From NCBI RefSeq assembly GCF_021568905.1, contig NZ_JAKGSB010000010.1:1-64000 (forward strand): a DNA stretch of 64,000 nucleotides. The letters are read 5' to 3'. The notes below the pieces were generated by a model, which saw nothing but the letters and a program-made list of their open reading frames with translations, was not told the origin of the DNA and made no database searches. Source of the DNA: Zavarzinia marina (GTDB taxonomy: Bacteria > Pseudomonadota > Alphaproteobacteria > Zavarziniales > Zavarziniaceae). Shown one piece after another: positions 36,201-44,993 of this stretch. The first letter of the stretch is position 1; the number at the start of each line of letters is the position of its first letter. The position numbers were made by a program, and so were the translations under genes.

Positions 36201-36614
36201 GAAACCCGGCGGCAGCCCCACTTCCACCGGAAAGCGGCCGAGCAGGGATTGGCAGAAGGCGTGCAGGGTCTGGATGCGCAGGCCGCCCGGCGCGTCCAGC
36301 ACCAGGGCGAACAGGCGGCGCGCCCGCGTGATCGTCTCCACTTCCGCCGGCTCGCCGGTCAGCCGCGCCAGGGTCGCCGCGAGACGCGCCGTCGGCTCCA
36401 CCGCCCAGGCCGCCAGTTCGTTCTGCAGGCGATTGGCCATTTCGGCGGCGGCCGCCTTGGTATAGGTCAGGCACAGGATGCGTTCCGGCGCCGCCCCGTC
36501 GAGCAGGAGGCGCAGCACCCGATTGGTCAGCACATGGGTCTTTCCCGTGCCGGCCGAGGCGGAGACCCAGACCGAGGCGGCGGGATCGGCGGCGGCCTCT
36601 TGTTGCGCGGTCAT
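33204..36614 (-). CDS. addA: Double-strand break repair helicase-nuclease AddA
   Basis: A 1136-residue UvrD-like helicase/nuclease. The Walker A is SASAGTGKTHVLTNRV; other helicase motifs are LCLTYTKAAAAEMANR, LLIDEAQDTSPAQW, FAVGDVKQSIYSFQGA and LTVHASKGLEAPVV. The C-terminal nuclease has the Asp-Lys motif in LIVDFKTDRP. With AddB it resects DNA ends for RecA loading. The start overlaps the addB stop by four bases (ATGA). Confidence 0.95.
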   Translation of the reverse strand: MTAQQEAAADPAASVWVSASAGTGKTHVLTNRVLRLLLDGAAPERILCLTYTKAAAAEMANRLQNELAAWAVEPTARLAATLARLTGEPAEVETITRARRLFALVLDAPGGLRIQTLHAFCQSLLGRFPVEVGLPPGFTALDDEAAAALLAEATAEVLASPDAAVQAAVGRLSALASDVHFDGLVQSFVGGRMRLPEDLASATLERYLADLARLLGRRPDAAGGRPEAVAAFVAARTADMAPVRAAMAVLQGGTKTDVKMADRLAACCRAFDYDTYASVFLTGDGVPRVDPITKKLGATRPDIQDWMRGEAVELVAVEEAAMRAEVHQASSALMIVGTAIIDRYHRAKALRRAIDYDDMVIKARDLLTRGAAAAWVLYKLDGGIDHLLIDEAQDTSPAQWQLIRALTGEFFAGTDDGRHRTLFAVGDVKQSIYSFQGAAPEVFGQERRRVDAAARAAEKPFRSVPLDRSFRSAPLVLALVDAVYARDAAKPGVVEGEVLEHKAHREHAGGDIELWPIEAGEVVDEPDGWTPVAEAKRGRSGQIALAERIAARIAGWLHGGEMLPARGRAMRPGDIMILVRRRTPFVDALTRACKARGVPVAGSDRMRLAGQLGVRDLIAMGRFALLPEDDLTLATVLKGPFVGLDEEALFDLAHHRPPGGRLWRSLSERAAERPDFAAAHAALAAVLARADYVTPFTFFTRLLDEDGGRRRLIGRLGREAVEPVEEFLAHALRHEADEAPSLEAFLHAVESGETELKRDLDRGRDEVRILTVHASKGLEAPVVILPDTTALPKQPDGLLWSEGGLPVWALKGAMAVPEVARVRDAMRDADLREYRRLLYVALTRAEDRLVVCGWAGRGDGGHAPDSWYDLIAAAFPADAADEEILPGFTARRLVRAPGETAAERRHLAAAAPPARPLPDWALRPAPVERRPSDPLSPSRAADADLGVASPLVLAGAERFLRGRLVHRMLELLPDLDPARRGAAAARFLETRAPDLDAGQREALRGEILAVLDHPGFAPVFGPGSRPEVPVAAVIGAETVVGQIDRLVVLPDRVLIVDFKTDRPSPADWRAVAPGYVRQLALYRAVVARLYPRLPVEAALLWTETPRLMPVPGEGLDASLAGLTGATATVDAAEGSS

Positions 36615-39592
36615 TCGCCGCCCTCCCCGCCGTCCCATTCGCCCACCCGGGCGAGGTGGTCGTAGTCGCCATAGCTGCGGCGGTTGGGGTTCGGCGTGGC
36701 CAGATAGGGCTGGGCGGCATCGGCATAGCGCCCGAACATCGTCTCCGCCCCCTCGAGGGCGCGGGCGACGAGCTTCGCGGTTTCCGCGCCCGCCGTGATC
36801 GTGCTCACCTCGCCCGGCGGGCGCCCGCCCTTCAGTTGCCAGACCTCGATGGTGCCGACCGGAAGGGCCGCCACCCCTTCGAACCCGCCCTTCGAGAGGA
36901 TCGCCGCCTCCAGCGGCAATTGCGGGCGATAGCCGCTGACCATCTGGGGCTTGGTCGGCTTTTCACCGGTCTTGTAGTCGATCACCGTGGCATTGCCGTC
37001 GACGTCGAGATCGATACGGTCGGCGCGGGCGGTCACCAAATGGTCGCGACCGCCGGCCGTCACCACCATGCGCCCGTCCCGCTCGACCGCCAGGGGTTCG
37101 GTCCCGGCGGCGCGGCGCTTCGTCTCTTCCTCGACGAACCAGCGCGCGATCGCCTGGAACCGGGGCCACCAGAAGCGGCGCACCGCCGGCCGGTCGTCAT
37201 AGGGCCGGAACGCCTCTCGTCCCAAGGCTTCCAGGCGCTCGACCGCATCGGCCGGCAGGGGGCCATGCAGATGCTCCGCGACGAAACGGTCCAGCACATG
37301 GTGGATGATATTGCCCCGATCGGCGGCGCCGGGGGCGGCGTCGATCGGCTCCAGCGGGCGCAGGCCCAGCACCCGCTTGGCGTAGAGGGCATAGGGATCG
37401 CGCGCCAGCAGTTCGACGTCCGAGACCGAGAAGGTGACGGGCCGGGCCGCGACCGGCGGCCGGGGCCGGGGCTCGGCGCAGGGCGTGCCCTCCCCCGGGT
37501 CGAGGGACAGCGCCCAGCCCGGCGCCGGCCCCGCCTGCCAGCGCCCGGCCTCCACCAGGGCATCGAGCCGGCGCAGCCAGCGCGAGACCACGGTCGGCGA
37601 CAGATCGACCTTGGCGGCCCGCGTGAGCACGACGCGCGGCGCGCAGGCGAGGGTCGCGAAATCATGGGCCGCCTGACCGAGGCGCCGTTCCAGGGGCGGC
37701 AGGCCGAGATCGTGACGCATCCGGCGCGAGGCCCAGGGATCGGCCGGCGGTTCCGCCGGCCAGCTGCCCTCGTTCAGGCCGCCCAGGATGACCAGATCGG
37801 CGCTTTCGAGGCGCGCCTCCTGCGGGCCGAGGATGCGCAGCCGCGGGTGGCTGCCATAGCTGGGCCGGACCGGCACCGCCATCGCCAATGTCTCGAACAG
37901 ACCCGCGTAATCGCCCGCCCGCAGCGGGCCCAGGGTGGCGGCGGCCGCCATCATATCCTCGATCAGGCCCGCCGCCGCCTCGCCGGCGTCGCCACGCCAG
38001 AGGATCTCGGCACCGGGCCCGGCGTCGCTGTCGGCGATCGCCTCCGCCGCCGCGACATGGTCCTGGACCAGGGCGGCGAGATCGCCTTCCCCGTCCGCCA
38101 GGCGCGCGGCGAGTGCCGCCGTCGCCCGCGTCAGGCGCGCGATCAGATCCGCGAGATCGCCATCGTCCCCCGCCAGCACCCGCAGGCTGTCCAGCCCCGG
38201 CGCCGGGCGCACGCCCCGCAGCACCTTTCGTTCCAGCCGGCGCAGGCGCGCCAGCATGGTGCCGCGCCGCAGGCCCAGCGCGGCGAAGGGATGCTTCAGG
38301 CAGGCGAGCAGGTCGAGGGGCGCGAAATCCGCCGCCACCATGGCCAGCACGAGGCGCAGGAAGGCGCCGGGGACCGAGGCGCCCAGGTGGCTGCCGGCGC
38401 TGTCGTCGACCTCGACCGACCAGCGCGACAGTTCCGCCGCCACGCGACGCGCCAGGTTGCGGTCGGGCGTGACCAGCATGGCGGTCGCCGCCGGCACCTC
38501 CAATTGCTCGCGCATCAGAAGGGCGATGGCGCGGGCTTCGGCCGGGCTGTCCGCCGCGTCGATCCGGGTGACGCCTTCGAGGGCGGTGTCGAGGTCGAGC
38601 GTGCGGCGGCTTTCGGACCAGCGTTCCGTGGTTTCGGCCGGCGCCATGGCTTCGGCCAGCAGCGCCGCGCGCGGGGCGGGTGCCGGCACCGGTCCGCCAC
38701 CGGGCCAGAGGCCGACGTCGTTTCGCGTGCAACGCATCCGTTCCAGCAATTCGTGCAGGGTCCATTGCGGATGGCCGGGATCGAGGCGGGACCAGTCGTC
38801 GTCGGCCATGGCGAGATCGATGCCGGGCAGGATCACCGCCCCCCGTGGCAGGCGGGCGACGACGCTCATCAGCCGCGCCGTCGCCGGGATCGAGCCGGTG
38901 GAGCCGGCGACGATGACCGGATGGCCGGGCGGGTTCAGGCGCCAGGCCTCGGCCTGCATGAGGAGGAGATGGTTGCGCCGCGCCGCCGGATCGAGGGCAC
39001 CATGGGCCTCGCGGATCCGGGGCCAATAGTCGCGCGCCGCGATCTTCAGGAAATCCAGGGTCGCCTGCCAGTGCCCGGCGAGCGCATCGGGCACGACGGT
39101 ATCGAGGGCGTTCCAATCCGCCCCCTCCGTCTCCATCTCGTCGATCAGGCGCGCCAGTTCGCCGGCATGGGCCAGCGCCGCGCCGACGTCGCCGCTCTCG
39201 CCGCGCGCCCGCCACCAGCCGAGCACCAGCCGGGCGAGAAGGAATTTCCGCGTCAGGGGTTCGATCGCGGGCGGCAGGTCGAGCAGCGCCTCATTGCCCG
39301 AAAGCGCCAGTTCCTCTTCATCCGCATCGCCGAGGGGACGCATCCGGGGCAGCAGCACGGCACGTCCCCCGGCCCGGCGCAGGAAGGCTTCGCGCAGGGA
39401 GCGCGCGGCCCGCCGGGTCGGCACCAGGATCAGGGTCGCGGCGAGTTCCAGGGGATCCTCGCCCGCCTTTTCGAGCAGACTGTCCGCCAGGGCATCGACG
39501 AAGGAGCGGCCGGGCGGCAGCGTGAAGAGATGCGCCGGCCCCGTTACCGGCGGCAGGCGGTCGATCCTTATGCGGTCATCCGAGGTCGGCAA
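36611..39592 (-). CDS. addB: Double-strand break repair protein AddB (alphaproteobacterial type)
   Basis: A subunit of about 993 residues. The degenerate helicase half begins LFTLPPGRSFVDALADSL; ILVPTRRAARSLREAF and a GSTGSIPATARLM region follow. LLARDPYALYAKRVLGLRPL and the PD-(D/E)XK-type VIDYKTGEKPTKPQM mark the C-terminal nuclease. The TTG at 39592 is chosen because GGAGG lies 6 bases upstream and the protein reads normally from there; the longer frame is antisense-like. The first codons overlap the end of murU. Confidence 0.92.
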   Translation of the reverse strand: MPTSDDRIRIDRLPPVTGPAHLFTLPPGRSFVDALADSLLEKAGEDPLELAATLILVPTRRAARSLREAFLRRAGGRAVLLPRMRPLGDADEEELALSGNEALLDLPPAIEPLTRKFLLARLVLGWWRARGESGDVGAALAHAGELARLIDEMETEGADWNALDTVVPDALAGHWQATLDFLKIAARDYWPRIREAHGALDPAARRNHLLLMQAEAWRLNPPGHPVIVAGSTGSIPATARLMSVVARLPRGAVILPGIDLAMADDDWSRLDPGHPQWTLHELLERMRCTRNDVGLWPGGGPVPAPAPRAALLAEAMAPAETTERWSESRRTLDLDTALEGVTRIDAADSPAEARAIALLMREQLEVPAATAMLVTPDRNLARRVAAELSRWSVEVDDSAGSHLGASVPGAFLRLVLAMVAADFAPLDLLACLKHPFAALGLRRGTMLARLRRLERKVLRGVRPAPGLDSLRVLAGDDGDLADLIARLTRATAALAARLADGEGDLAALVQDHVAAAEAIADSDAGPGAEILWRGDAGEAAAGLIEDMMAAAATLGPLRAGDYAGLFETLAMAVPVRPSYGSHPRLRILGPQEARLESADLVILGGLNEGSWPAEPPADPWASRRMRHDLGLPPLERRLGQAAHDFATLACAPRVVLTRAAKVDLSPTVVSRWLRRLDALVEAGRWQAGPAPGWALSLDPGEGTPCAEPRPRPPVAARPVTFSVSDVELLARDPYALYAKRVLGLRPLEPIDAAPGAADRGNIIHHVLDRFVAEHLHGPLPADAVERLEALGREAFRPYDDRPAVRRFWWPRFQAIARWFVEEETKRRAAGTEPLAVERDGRMVVTAGGRDHLVTARADRIDLDVDGNATVIDYKTGEKPTKPQMVSGYRPQLPLEAAILSKGGFEGVAALPVGTIEVWQLKGGRPPGEVSTITAGAETAKLVARALEGAETMFGRYADAAQPYLATPNPNRRSYGDYDHLARVGEWDGGEGGE

Positions 39593-40340
39593 GGGCCGCC
39601 TCCGCCTCGGCGATGGCGGGGACCGTGCCGACATGGAGGAATTGCCCGTCGAGGCGGGCACCGAACAGGCGCTCCTTCTCGATCGCGCGGTCCCACAGCA
39701 GGTTCAGGGAAAAGGCGCCGTCCGGCAGGTCGGTGAAGAGATCGGCCTTCATGACGGCGCAGCCGGCATAGACGAAAGGCGCCACGCGGAGTTCCTGGCG
39801 GCGCGACAGGCGGCCGTCCGCGTCCATGGTGAAATCGCCGGGACCGTCGTAACCGACGGCGGTCACCGTGGGCGCCACCATCAGCAGGCAATCCATGACC
39901 GCGGGATCGAAGGCATCGAGCATGTCGCGCAGCGGGTCGCCCATGCCGCGCCGCCACAGGGTGTCGGCATTGCAGACGAGAAACGCATCGCGTTGCAGCA
40001 GGGGTAGTGCCCGTGCCGTGCCGCCGCCGGTTTCGAGCAGGACGTCGCGCTCGTCCGAGACCAGGGTCTCGGGCGCCCGGCCCTCGGCGCGGCGTTCGGC
40101 CAGACGATCCTCGATCTGGTCGGCGAGATGGTGGACGTTGACGACGGCGCGCGCGATGCCCGCCGCCGCCAGCCGGTCGAGCAGGCGGTCGAGGAGGCTG
40201 CAGCCCGCGACCTCGGCCAGGGGTTTGGGCTTGCGGTCGGTCAGGGGGCGCATGCGCCGGCCTTCGCCGGCCGCCAGCACCATGGCGGTGTCGATCCTCA
40301 GGGTCTTACCGATCCGGGAAGCTGTATCGATCATGGTCAT
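39576..40340 (-). CDS. murU: Nucleotidyltransferase, MurU-like
   Basis: A 254-residue sugar-1-phosphate nucleotidyltransferase. The activation loop VLAAGEGRRMRPLTDRKPKPL is diagnostic (GxGxRxxPxTxxxPK; key part GEGRRMRPLTD), and ETGGGTARALPLL and VCNADTLW hold substrate and metal residues. Pairing with the AmgK-like kinase (ATGA overlap) indicates cell-wall salvage: MurNAc-1-phosphate to UDP-MurNAc. Confidence 0.85.
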   Translation of the reverse strand: MTMIDTASRIGKTLRIDTAMVLAAGEGRRMRPLTDRKPKPLAEVAGCSLLDRLLDRLAAAGIARAVVNVHHLADQIEDRLAERRAEGRAPETLVSDERDVLLETGGGTARALPLLQRDAFLVCNADTLWRRGMGDPLRDMLDAFDPAVMDCLLMVAPTVTAVGYDGPGDFTMDADGRLSRRQELRVAPFVYAGCAVMKADLFTDLPDGAFSLNLLWDRAIEKERLFGARLDGQFLHVGTVPAIAEAEAALADLG

Positions 40341-41383
40341 GCCGCAAGCCTCCGCACGCCGGCGCGCAGATCCTCGCCCGGCATGTAGTGGTCGTACCAG
40401 GCCCGCAGATTGGCCAGCGCCGGATGGCGCAGGTCGCGCTCCAGCAGGCGCCAGACCCGGGGCAGGAAATCGAGATAGCGCGCCTTGCCGTCGCGCTTCC
40501 ACAGCCGGACGAAGACGCCGGCGATGCGGCTGTTGCGCTGGGCCGCGGTGATGGCGCAGGCCATCTCGAAGCCCGCCCCGTCGAAGGCGGGATCGAGCCG
40601 CGCGGCGCCGGCGGCATAGCGCGCCTTCAATTCGTCGGCGAAGGCGGGATCGACGTCGCGCCGCGCATCCTCGACCAGCGCGATCAGGTCATAGGCGGCG
40701 GGCCCCAGGGTCGCGTCCTGGAAATCCAGCAGCCCGACCCGCGCCACCCCCTTCCGCCCCGGCAGCCACAGCAGATTGTCGGCGTGATAGTCGCGCAGCA
40801 TCAGGACCGGCTTCTCGCGCGGCAGGGCGCGCCAGAGATCGGCCCAGATCGAGGCATAGGCGGCGCAGGCGTCCGGCTCCAGATCGAGGCGCAGCACCTT
40901 GGCATGCCAATCGAGAAGGACGGCGGGCCCGGCGGCGAAGGCGGCGGCGTCATAGGGCCGGACCCTGTGTTCCGTTCCGTCGGCGAAACGCGTGCGCCCC
41001 GGCGCCGGCGCCATGCGCAGCGCCAGCAAGGCATCCACCGCCGCCTCGTAGAGATGGACCGTCATCGAGGGGTCGACCTCGAGCACGCGGTTGAAACTGT
41101 CGTCGCCCAGGTCCTCGATCAGCATCAGGCCGTCTTCGACGTCGGGCGCCAGGATCGCCGGCGCCGACAGGCCGATGCGCGTCAGATGCCGGGCGACGCC
41201 GATGAAGGGACGGATGTTCTCCTTCGGCGGCGGCGCATCCATCAGCACGGCGGTGCGCCCGTCCGGCTTCTCCACCCGTTCGTAGCGCCGGAAGGAGGCA
41301 TCGCCCGCCAGATCGCGGCGGGCGGCGTCGCCCCAGCCGGCGCGCGTCAGGAAGTGGTCGATGGCTTGATTGCGCAGGGTCAT
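40337..41383 (-). CDS. amgK: Anomeric sugar kinase, AmgK-like phosphotransferase
   Basis: A 348-residue aminoglycoside-phosphotransferase-fold kinase. The ATP region GDASFRRYERV is near residue 30; the Brenner motif LRDYHADNLLWL and the metal motif VGLLDFQDATLGPAAYDLIAL lie in the C-terminal half. In this cluster the enzyme phosphorylates MurNAc (or GlcNAc) at C1, feeding MurU. It starts 4 bp after tsaE. Confidence 0.87.
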   Translation of the reverse strand: MTLRNQAIDHFLTRAGWGDAARRDLAGDASFRRYERVEKPDGRTAVLMDAPPPKENIRPFIGVARHLTRIGLSAPAILAPDVEDGLMLIEDLGDDSFNRVLEVDPSMTVHLYEAAVDALLALRMAPAPGRTRFADGTEHRVRPYDAAAFAAGPAVLLDWHAKVLRLDLEPDACAAYASIWADLWRALPREKPVLMLRDYHADNLLWLPGRKGVARVGLLDFQDATLGPAAYDLIALVEDARRDVDPAFADELKARYAAGAARLDPAFDGAGFEMACAITAAQRNSRIAGVFVRLWKRDGKARYLDFLPRVWRLLERDLRHPALANLRAWYDHYMPGEDLRAGVRRLAA

Positions 41384-41387
41384 GGGA

Positions 41388-41897
41388 TCACGCGGGGTCG
41401 GGAAACAGTCCGGCAAGTCTGGAAAGCCAATCCCCCAGGGCCTGGAGACGGGCGGTGCGGCGGCCCTCGGGACCGAGGGTCAGGGTGACGTCCAGGCGAT
41501 CGGCCGGCAGGCGCGGGCCGGCCCGCTCGGGCCATTCGACGAGGACGATCCCGTCGTCGAGCGCGGCCTCGAAGCCGATCTCGTCCAGGTCGCTTGGCGA
41601 TTCGATCCGGTAGAGGTCGAAATGGGCGACGGGGCCGAGGTCGGTGTCATAGGGTTGCACGATGGCGAAGGTCGGGCTGGGCACGTCTTCCGAAACCCCG
41701 GCGGCGCGGAGGAAAGCACGGGCCAGTTCCGTCTTGCCGGCGCCCAGATCGCCATGGAGCGCGATACAGTCGCCAGGCCTCGCGGCCCCTGCCAGCGCAC
41801 GGCCGAGCGCCGCCGTCCGCGCCAGATCCGGCAGATCGAGGCAGAGGCTCTGGTCGTCCGATTCCGGTCGCGCGCCGGGCATGCTTTGGCTGGGCAT
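41388..41897 (-). CDS. tsaE: tRNA threonylcarbamoyladenosine biosynthesis ATPase TsaE
   Basis: A 169-residue ATPase needed for t6A37 tRNA modification with TsaB and TsaD. The Walker A is HGDLGAGKTELARAFL; SPTFAIVQPY and HFDLYRIESPSDLDEIGFE are diagnostic. A V-EWPERAG block follows. It heads the tsaE-amgK-murU-addB-addA-trxA run. ATG 41897 or 41882 are both possible. Confidence 0.93.
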   Translation of the reverse strand: MPSQSMPGARPESDDQSLCLDLPDLARTAALGRALAGAARPGDCIALHGDLGAGKTELARAFLRAAGVSEDVPSPTFAIVQPYDTDLGPVAHFDLYRIESPSDLDEIGFEAALDDGIVLVEWPERAGPRLPADRLDVTLTLGPEGRRTARLQALGDWLSRLAGLFPDPA

Positions 41898-42021
41898 GGC
41901 GACATTTAGCCCAACCCCGGCCCCGGCCGCAACGCGCACGGGCGACCTCCTGCGCATTGCGCGACTTGAATCGCGCCACGGCGGGCGCCATCTTGGCCGG
42001 CGCCAAAGGGAAGGAGCATCC

Positions 42022-43044
42022 ATGTCCGACATTCTGACCACCGACATCGCCGTGATCGGCGCCGGCCCGGTCGGCCTCTTCACCGTCTTCGAGGCGGGCA
42101 TGCTGGGCATGAAATCCGTGGTGATCGATGCGCTGGACGGGATCGGCGGCCAGTGCAGCGCGCTCTATCCCGAAAAACCGATCTACGACATTCCGGCCCA
42201 CCCCTCGATCGACGGCCAGACCCTGGTCGAGCAGCTCGAGGCCCAGGCCGCCCCCTTCGCACCCTATTACCTGCTCGAACAGCAGGTCACCCACCTGGAA
42301 CCCCAGTCGGGCGGGCGTTTCCTGCTCCGCACCTCGACCGGGGCCCGGGTCGATGCCGGGGCCGTGATCATCGCGGCGGGCTGCGGCGCCTTCGGCCCGA
42401 ACCGCCCGCCGCTGGACGGATTGCCCGCCTATGAGGCCACCAAGGGCGTCCAATACATGGTGCGCCGGCGCGAGGATTTCCGGGGCAAGCGGGTGGTGAT
42501 CGCCGGCGGCGGCGACAGCGCGGTCGACTGGGCCCTGTCCCTGCCGGAAGTCGCGGCCTCCGTCTCGCTGGTGCATCGCCGGCCGAAGTTCCGCGCCGCG
42601 CCCGAATCGCTCCGCCAGCTCGACGAGATGGCGAAGGCGGGCAAGGTCGATCTGGTGGTGCCCTATCAACTCGACGGGCTGGAGGGGGCGGACGGCACCC
42701 TGAGCGGCGTCGTGGTCTCCACCCTGGACGGGCAGAAGAAGGTGCTGCCGGCCGATGTGCTGCTGCCGTTCTACGGTCTTGCGATGACGCTCGGCCCGAT
42801 CGCCGACTGGGGCCTCGGGCTGGAGGACAGCCGGATCGGCATCGACCAGGCGACGGGCGCCACCAATGTCCCCGGCATCTTCGCGGCCGGCGACATCGCG
42901 GTCTATCCCCACAAGCTGAAACTGATCCTGTCCGGCTTCGCCGAGGCGGCCAGCGCCTGCCATTCGGCCCATGCCCATATCCACCCGGACAAGGTGGTCC
43001 ATTTCGAATATTCGACCACCAAGGGCGTGCCCGGCGCCGCCTGA
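42022..43044 (+). CDS. Ferredoxin-NADP reductase (thioredoxin-reductase-like)
   Basis: A 340-residue FAD/NAD(P) enzyme. It has the FAD motif IGAGPVGLFTVFEAG (about 12-26), DGIGGQCSALYPEKP and NADP motif IAGGGDSAVDWAL (about 160). It lacks the CxxC of thioredoxin reductase and has the C-terminal extension (HKLKLILSGFAEAASACHSA), as in type 2 ferredoxin reductases (YumC/FNR2). GGAAGGAG precedes ATG 42022. It is divergent from tsaE. Confidence 0.85.
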   Translation: MSDILTTDIAVIGAGPVGLFTVFEAGMLGMKSVVIDALDGIGGQCSALYPEKPIYDIPAHPSIDGQTLVEQLEAQAAPFAPYYLLEQQVTHLEPQSGGRFLLRTSTGARVDAGAVIIAAGCGAFGPNRPPLDGLPAYEATKGVQYMVRRREDFRGKRVVIAGGGDSAVDWALSLPEVAASVSLVHRRPKFRAAPESLRQLDEMAKAGKVDLVVPYQLDGLEGADGTLSGVVVSTLDGQKKVLPADVLLPFYGLAMTLGPIADWGLGLEDSRIGIDQATGATNVPGIFAAGDIAVYPHKLKLILSGFAEAASACHSAHAHIHPDKVVHFEYSTTKGVPGAA

Positions 43045-43054
43045 GACGCCGCTT

Positions 43055-43363
43055 TCAGTTGGCCAGGGACTGAGCCGGCCCGGCGCGGTCGCGGTGAGCG
43101 GCGACGACGGTGTCGCCCGGGACCGCCGCGAGGTCGTCGGCATCGGAGGACCAGGGCATCAACCCCAGGAGAACGGCCGCGAGCAGCAGGCCGGCAAGCC
43201 CCGTCGGCAGCCCGAAGGCGAGCATGCGGCGCATCAGGCGCAGCCGATGCCGGCGCCGCAGTTCCGCGATCAGCGCGGCGCGGCGGGCTGCCCGTTTCTC
43301 GTCCCGGTTCCGCGCCCGATAGGTCTCGAAGGCGGGGGGATCCATGTCCGTCGGCGTTTCCAT
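43055..43363 (-). CDS. Small membrane protein, unknown
   Basis: A 102-residue protein with a very basic N-terminal region (RARNRDEKRAARRAAL...RRRHRLRLMRRM in parts), one hydrophobic helix (GLPTGLAGLLLAAVLLGLM) and a short polar tail. No family is recognised. It is probably anchored with the basic side in the cytoplasm. Confidence 0.5.
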   Translation of the reverse strand: METPTDMDPPAFETYRARNRDEKRAARRAALIAELRRRHRLRLMRRMLAFGLPTGLAGLLLAAVLLGLMPWSSDADDLAAVPGDTVVAAHRDRAGPAQSLAN

Positions 43364-43417
43364 GACCGAAGCCTGCGCCCGTCGGGTTAACAACGCTTTA
43401 GCGCCGGGCAACGCGGG

Positions 43418-43765
43418 TCATTCGGCGATCAGGGCCCGGGCCTTGGCGTCGAGCGGCGCCCCCAGGGCATCGAGCGCGCGGAGCAGGCGGATCGCCTCGT
43501 CCCGGTCGGTGAAATTGGCGCTGAAGACGCGGATGCCCGCCTTTGGCTCCAGGCTCACCATCTGGCCGATGGCCCGCCCCGTCGTCACCCGCGCCAGATC
43601 GGCGACGGCGAGACGCGTGCGCCTGATCACGCGGATCACCACCGCATCGCCCTCGATCGACAGCAGGGGATTGATGGCGTTCCGCGTCAGCGCCAGGAAG
43701 GGCACGCGCTTCAGGCCGGTGAAACAGGCCATGGGATGGAATGTTTCGGGTTTCGAGTCGGTCAT
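43418..43765 (-). CDS. Unknown protein linked to PLP enzyme
   Basis: A 115-residue protein with strands [16 protein letters not shown] and a helical C-terminus ([16 protein letters not shown]). It overlaps the stop of the upstream PLP-enzyme gene by four bases, so the two are almost certainly co-translated. The function is unknown; a partner or regulatory role for that enzyme is inferred. Confidence 0.6.
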   Translation of the reverse strand: MTDSKPETFHPMACFTGLKRVPFLALTRNAINPLLSIEGDAVVIRVIRRTRLAVADLARVTTGRAIGQMVSLEPKAGIRVFSANFTDRDEAIRLLRALDALGAPLDAKARALIAE

Positions 43766-44856
43766 CGGAATTCGCCGGTATCGAGGAACTGTTCGAGGCG
43801 GGCGCGGTGGGGCGCGATGTCGATGCCCTGGGCCGCCAGCCAGTCCGGATCGTAATAGGTGCCGGCATAGCGATCGCCGCCGTCGCAGATCACCGTGACC
43901 AGCGCGCCTTCGCGGCCCTCGCGCATCATCCCGGCGGCGAGCCGGCAGAGCGCATGGAAATTCGTTCCCGTCGACGCCCCGACCCGGCGGAACAGCCGTT
44001 CCGACAGGACATGGGCGGCGGCGATGGAGGCGGCATCGGGCACGCGCATCATGTGATCGATCACGCCCGGGATGAAGGAGGGTTCGACGCGCGGCCGCCC
44101 CACCCCCTCGATCCGCGACGGGCGATCGCAGATGACGCCCATGTCGCCGGTCATGAAGGCATCGTAGAAGGCCGAGAATTCGACATCGGCGACGCACAGC
44201 CGGGTGTCGAGATTGCGATAGCGGATGTAGCGCCCGAGGGTGGCGGAGGTGCCGCCGGTGCCGGCGCTCATCACGATCCAGTCGGGGACCGGATGCGGCT
44301 CCTGGCGCATCTGCTCGAAGATCGAGACGGCGATATTGTTGTTGCCGCGCCAATCCGTCGCCCGTTCGGCATTGGTGAACTGGTCGAGGTAATGCCCCCC
44401 CGCCTCCTGCGCCAGACGCGCGGCGACGCCGTAGACCTCGTCCGGCCGCCCGACCAGGTGGCAGCGCCCGCCGAAGCGCTCGATCGCCTCGATCTTGGCG
44501 GGCGAGGTGCTGCGGGTCATGACCGCGACGAAGGGCAGGCCCAGCAATTGCGCGAAATAGGCTTCCGAGACGGCGGTGGAGCCCGACGAGGCCTCGACCA
44601 GGGTCGTGCCCTCGCGGATTTTCCCGTTGCAGATCCCATAGAGGAACAGCGAATGGGCCAGGCGGTGTTTCAGGCTGCCGGTCGGATGGGTCGATTCATC
44701 CTTCAGATAGACCGAAATTCCCGGCAATCCCTTGAACACCGGCTTCAGCAGATGGGTATCGGCCGAACGGTGGCGATCGCCCTGCAGGATCTCGATCGCC
44801 CGCCGCGTCCAGCCGCGATCGGCGCATTCGGGCAGGGCGAACTCGTCTGTGGTCAT
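43762..44856 (-). CDS. PLP-dependent cysteine synthase-fold enzyme (Cds1-like)
   Basis: A 364-residue fold-type II PLP enzyme. The PLP lysine is in [29 protein letters not shown] and the [14 protein letters not shown] phosphate-binding loop are intact. A longer C-terminal half with [15 protein letters not shown] resembles the L-cysteine desulfhydrase (Cds1-like) group, which differs from CysK. It may release sulfide from cysteine. GGGAG lies 10 bases before ATG 44856. Confidence 0.75.
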   Translation of the reverse strand: MTTDEFALPECADRGWTRRAIEILQGDRHRSADTHLLKPVFKGLPGISVYLKDESTHPTGSLKHRLAHSLFLYGICNGKIREGTTLVEASSGSTAVSEAYFAQLLGLPFVAVMTRSTSPAKIEAIERFGGRCHLVGRPDEVYGVAARLAQEAGGHYLDQFTNAERATDWRGNNNIAVSIFEQMRQEPHPVPDWIVMSAGTGGTSATLGRYIRYRNLDTRLCVADVEFSAFYDAFMTGDMGVICDRPSRIEGVGRPRVEPSFIPGVIDHMMRVPDAASIAAAHVLSERLFRRVGASTGTNFHALCRLAAGMMREGREGALVTVICDGGDRYAGTYYDPDWLAAQGIDIAPHRARLEQFLDTGEFR

Positions 44857-44993
44857 GCGGCACAATCTCCCCTCGCTCGCGTCGCGGCAGAGGATAGAGC
44901 GGAACCGAGGGCTTTGTGAACGGCGCCGACACGGAGGCCCGGCCCCTCAGGCCGAACCCGGGAGCGGGCGGCCGGTGCGGAAGGGCGTCTCCT

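Noticed and set aside
36656-39736. 1026-codon plus-strand open frame opposite addB
   Set aside because: Shadow of the GC-rich addB gene; no recognisable domain.
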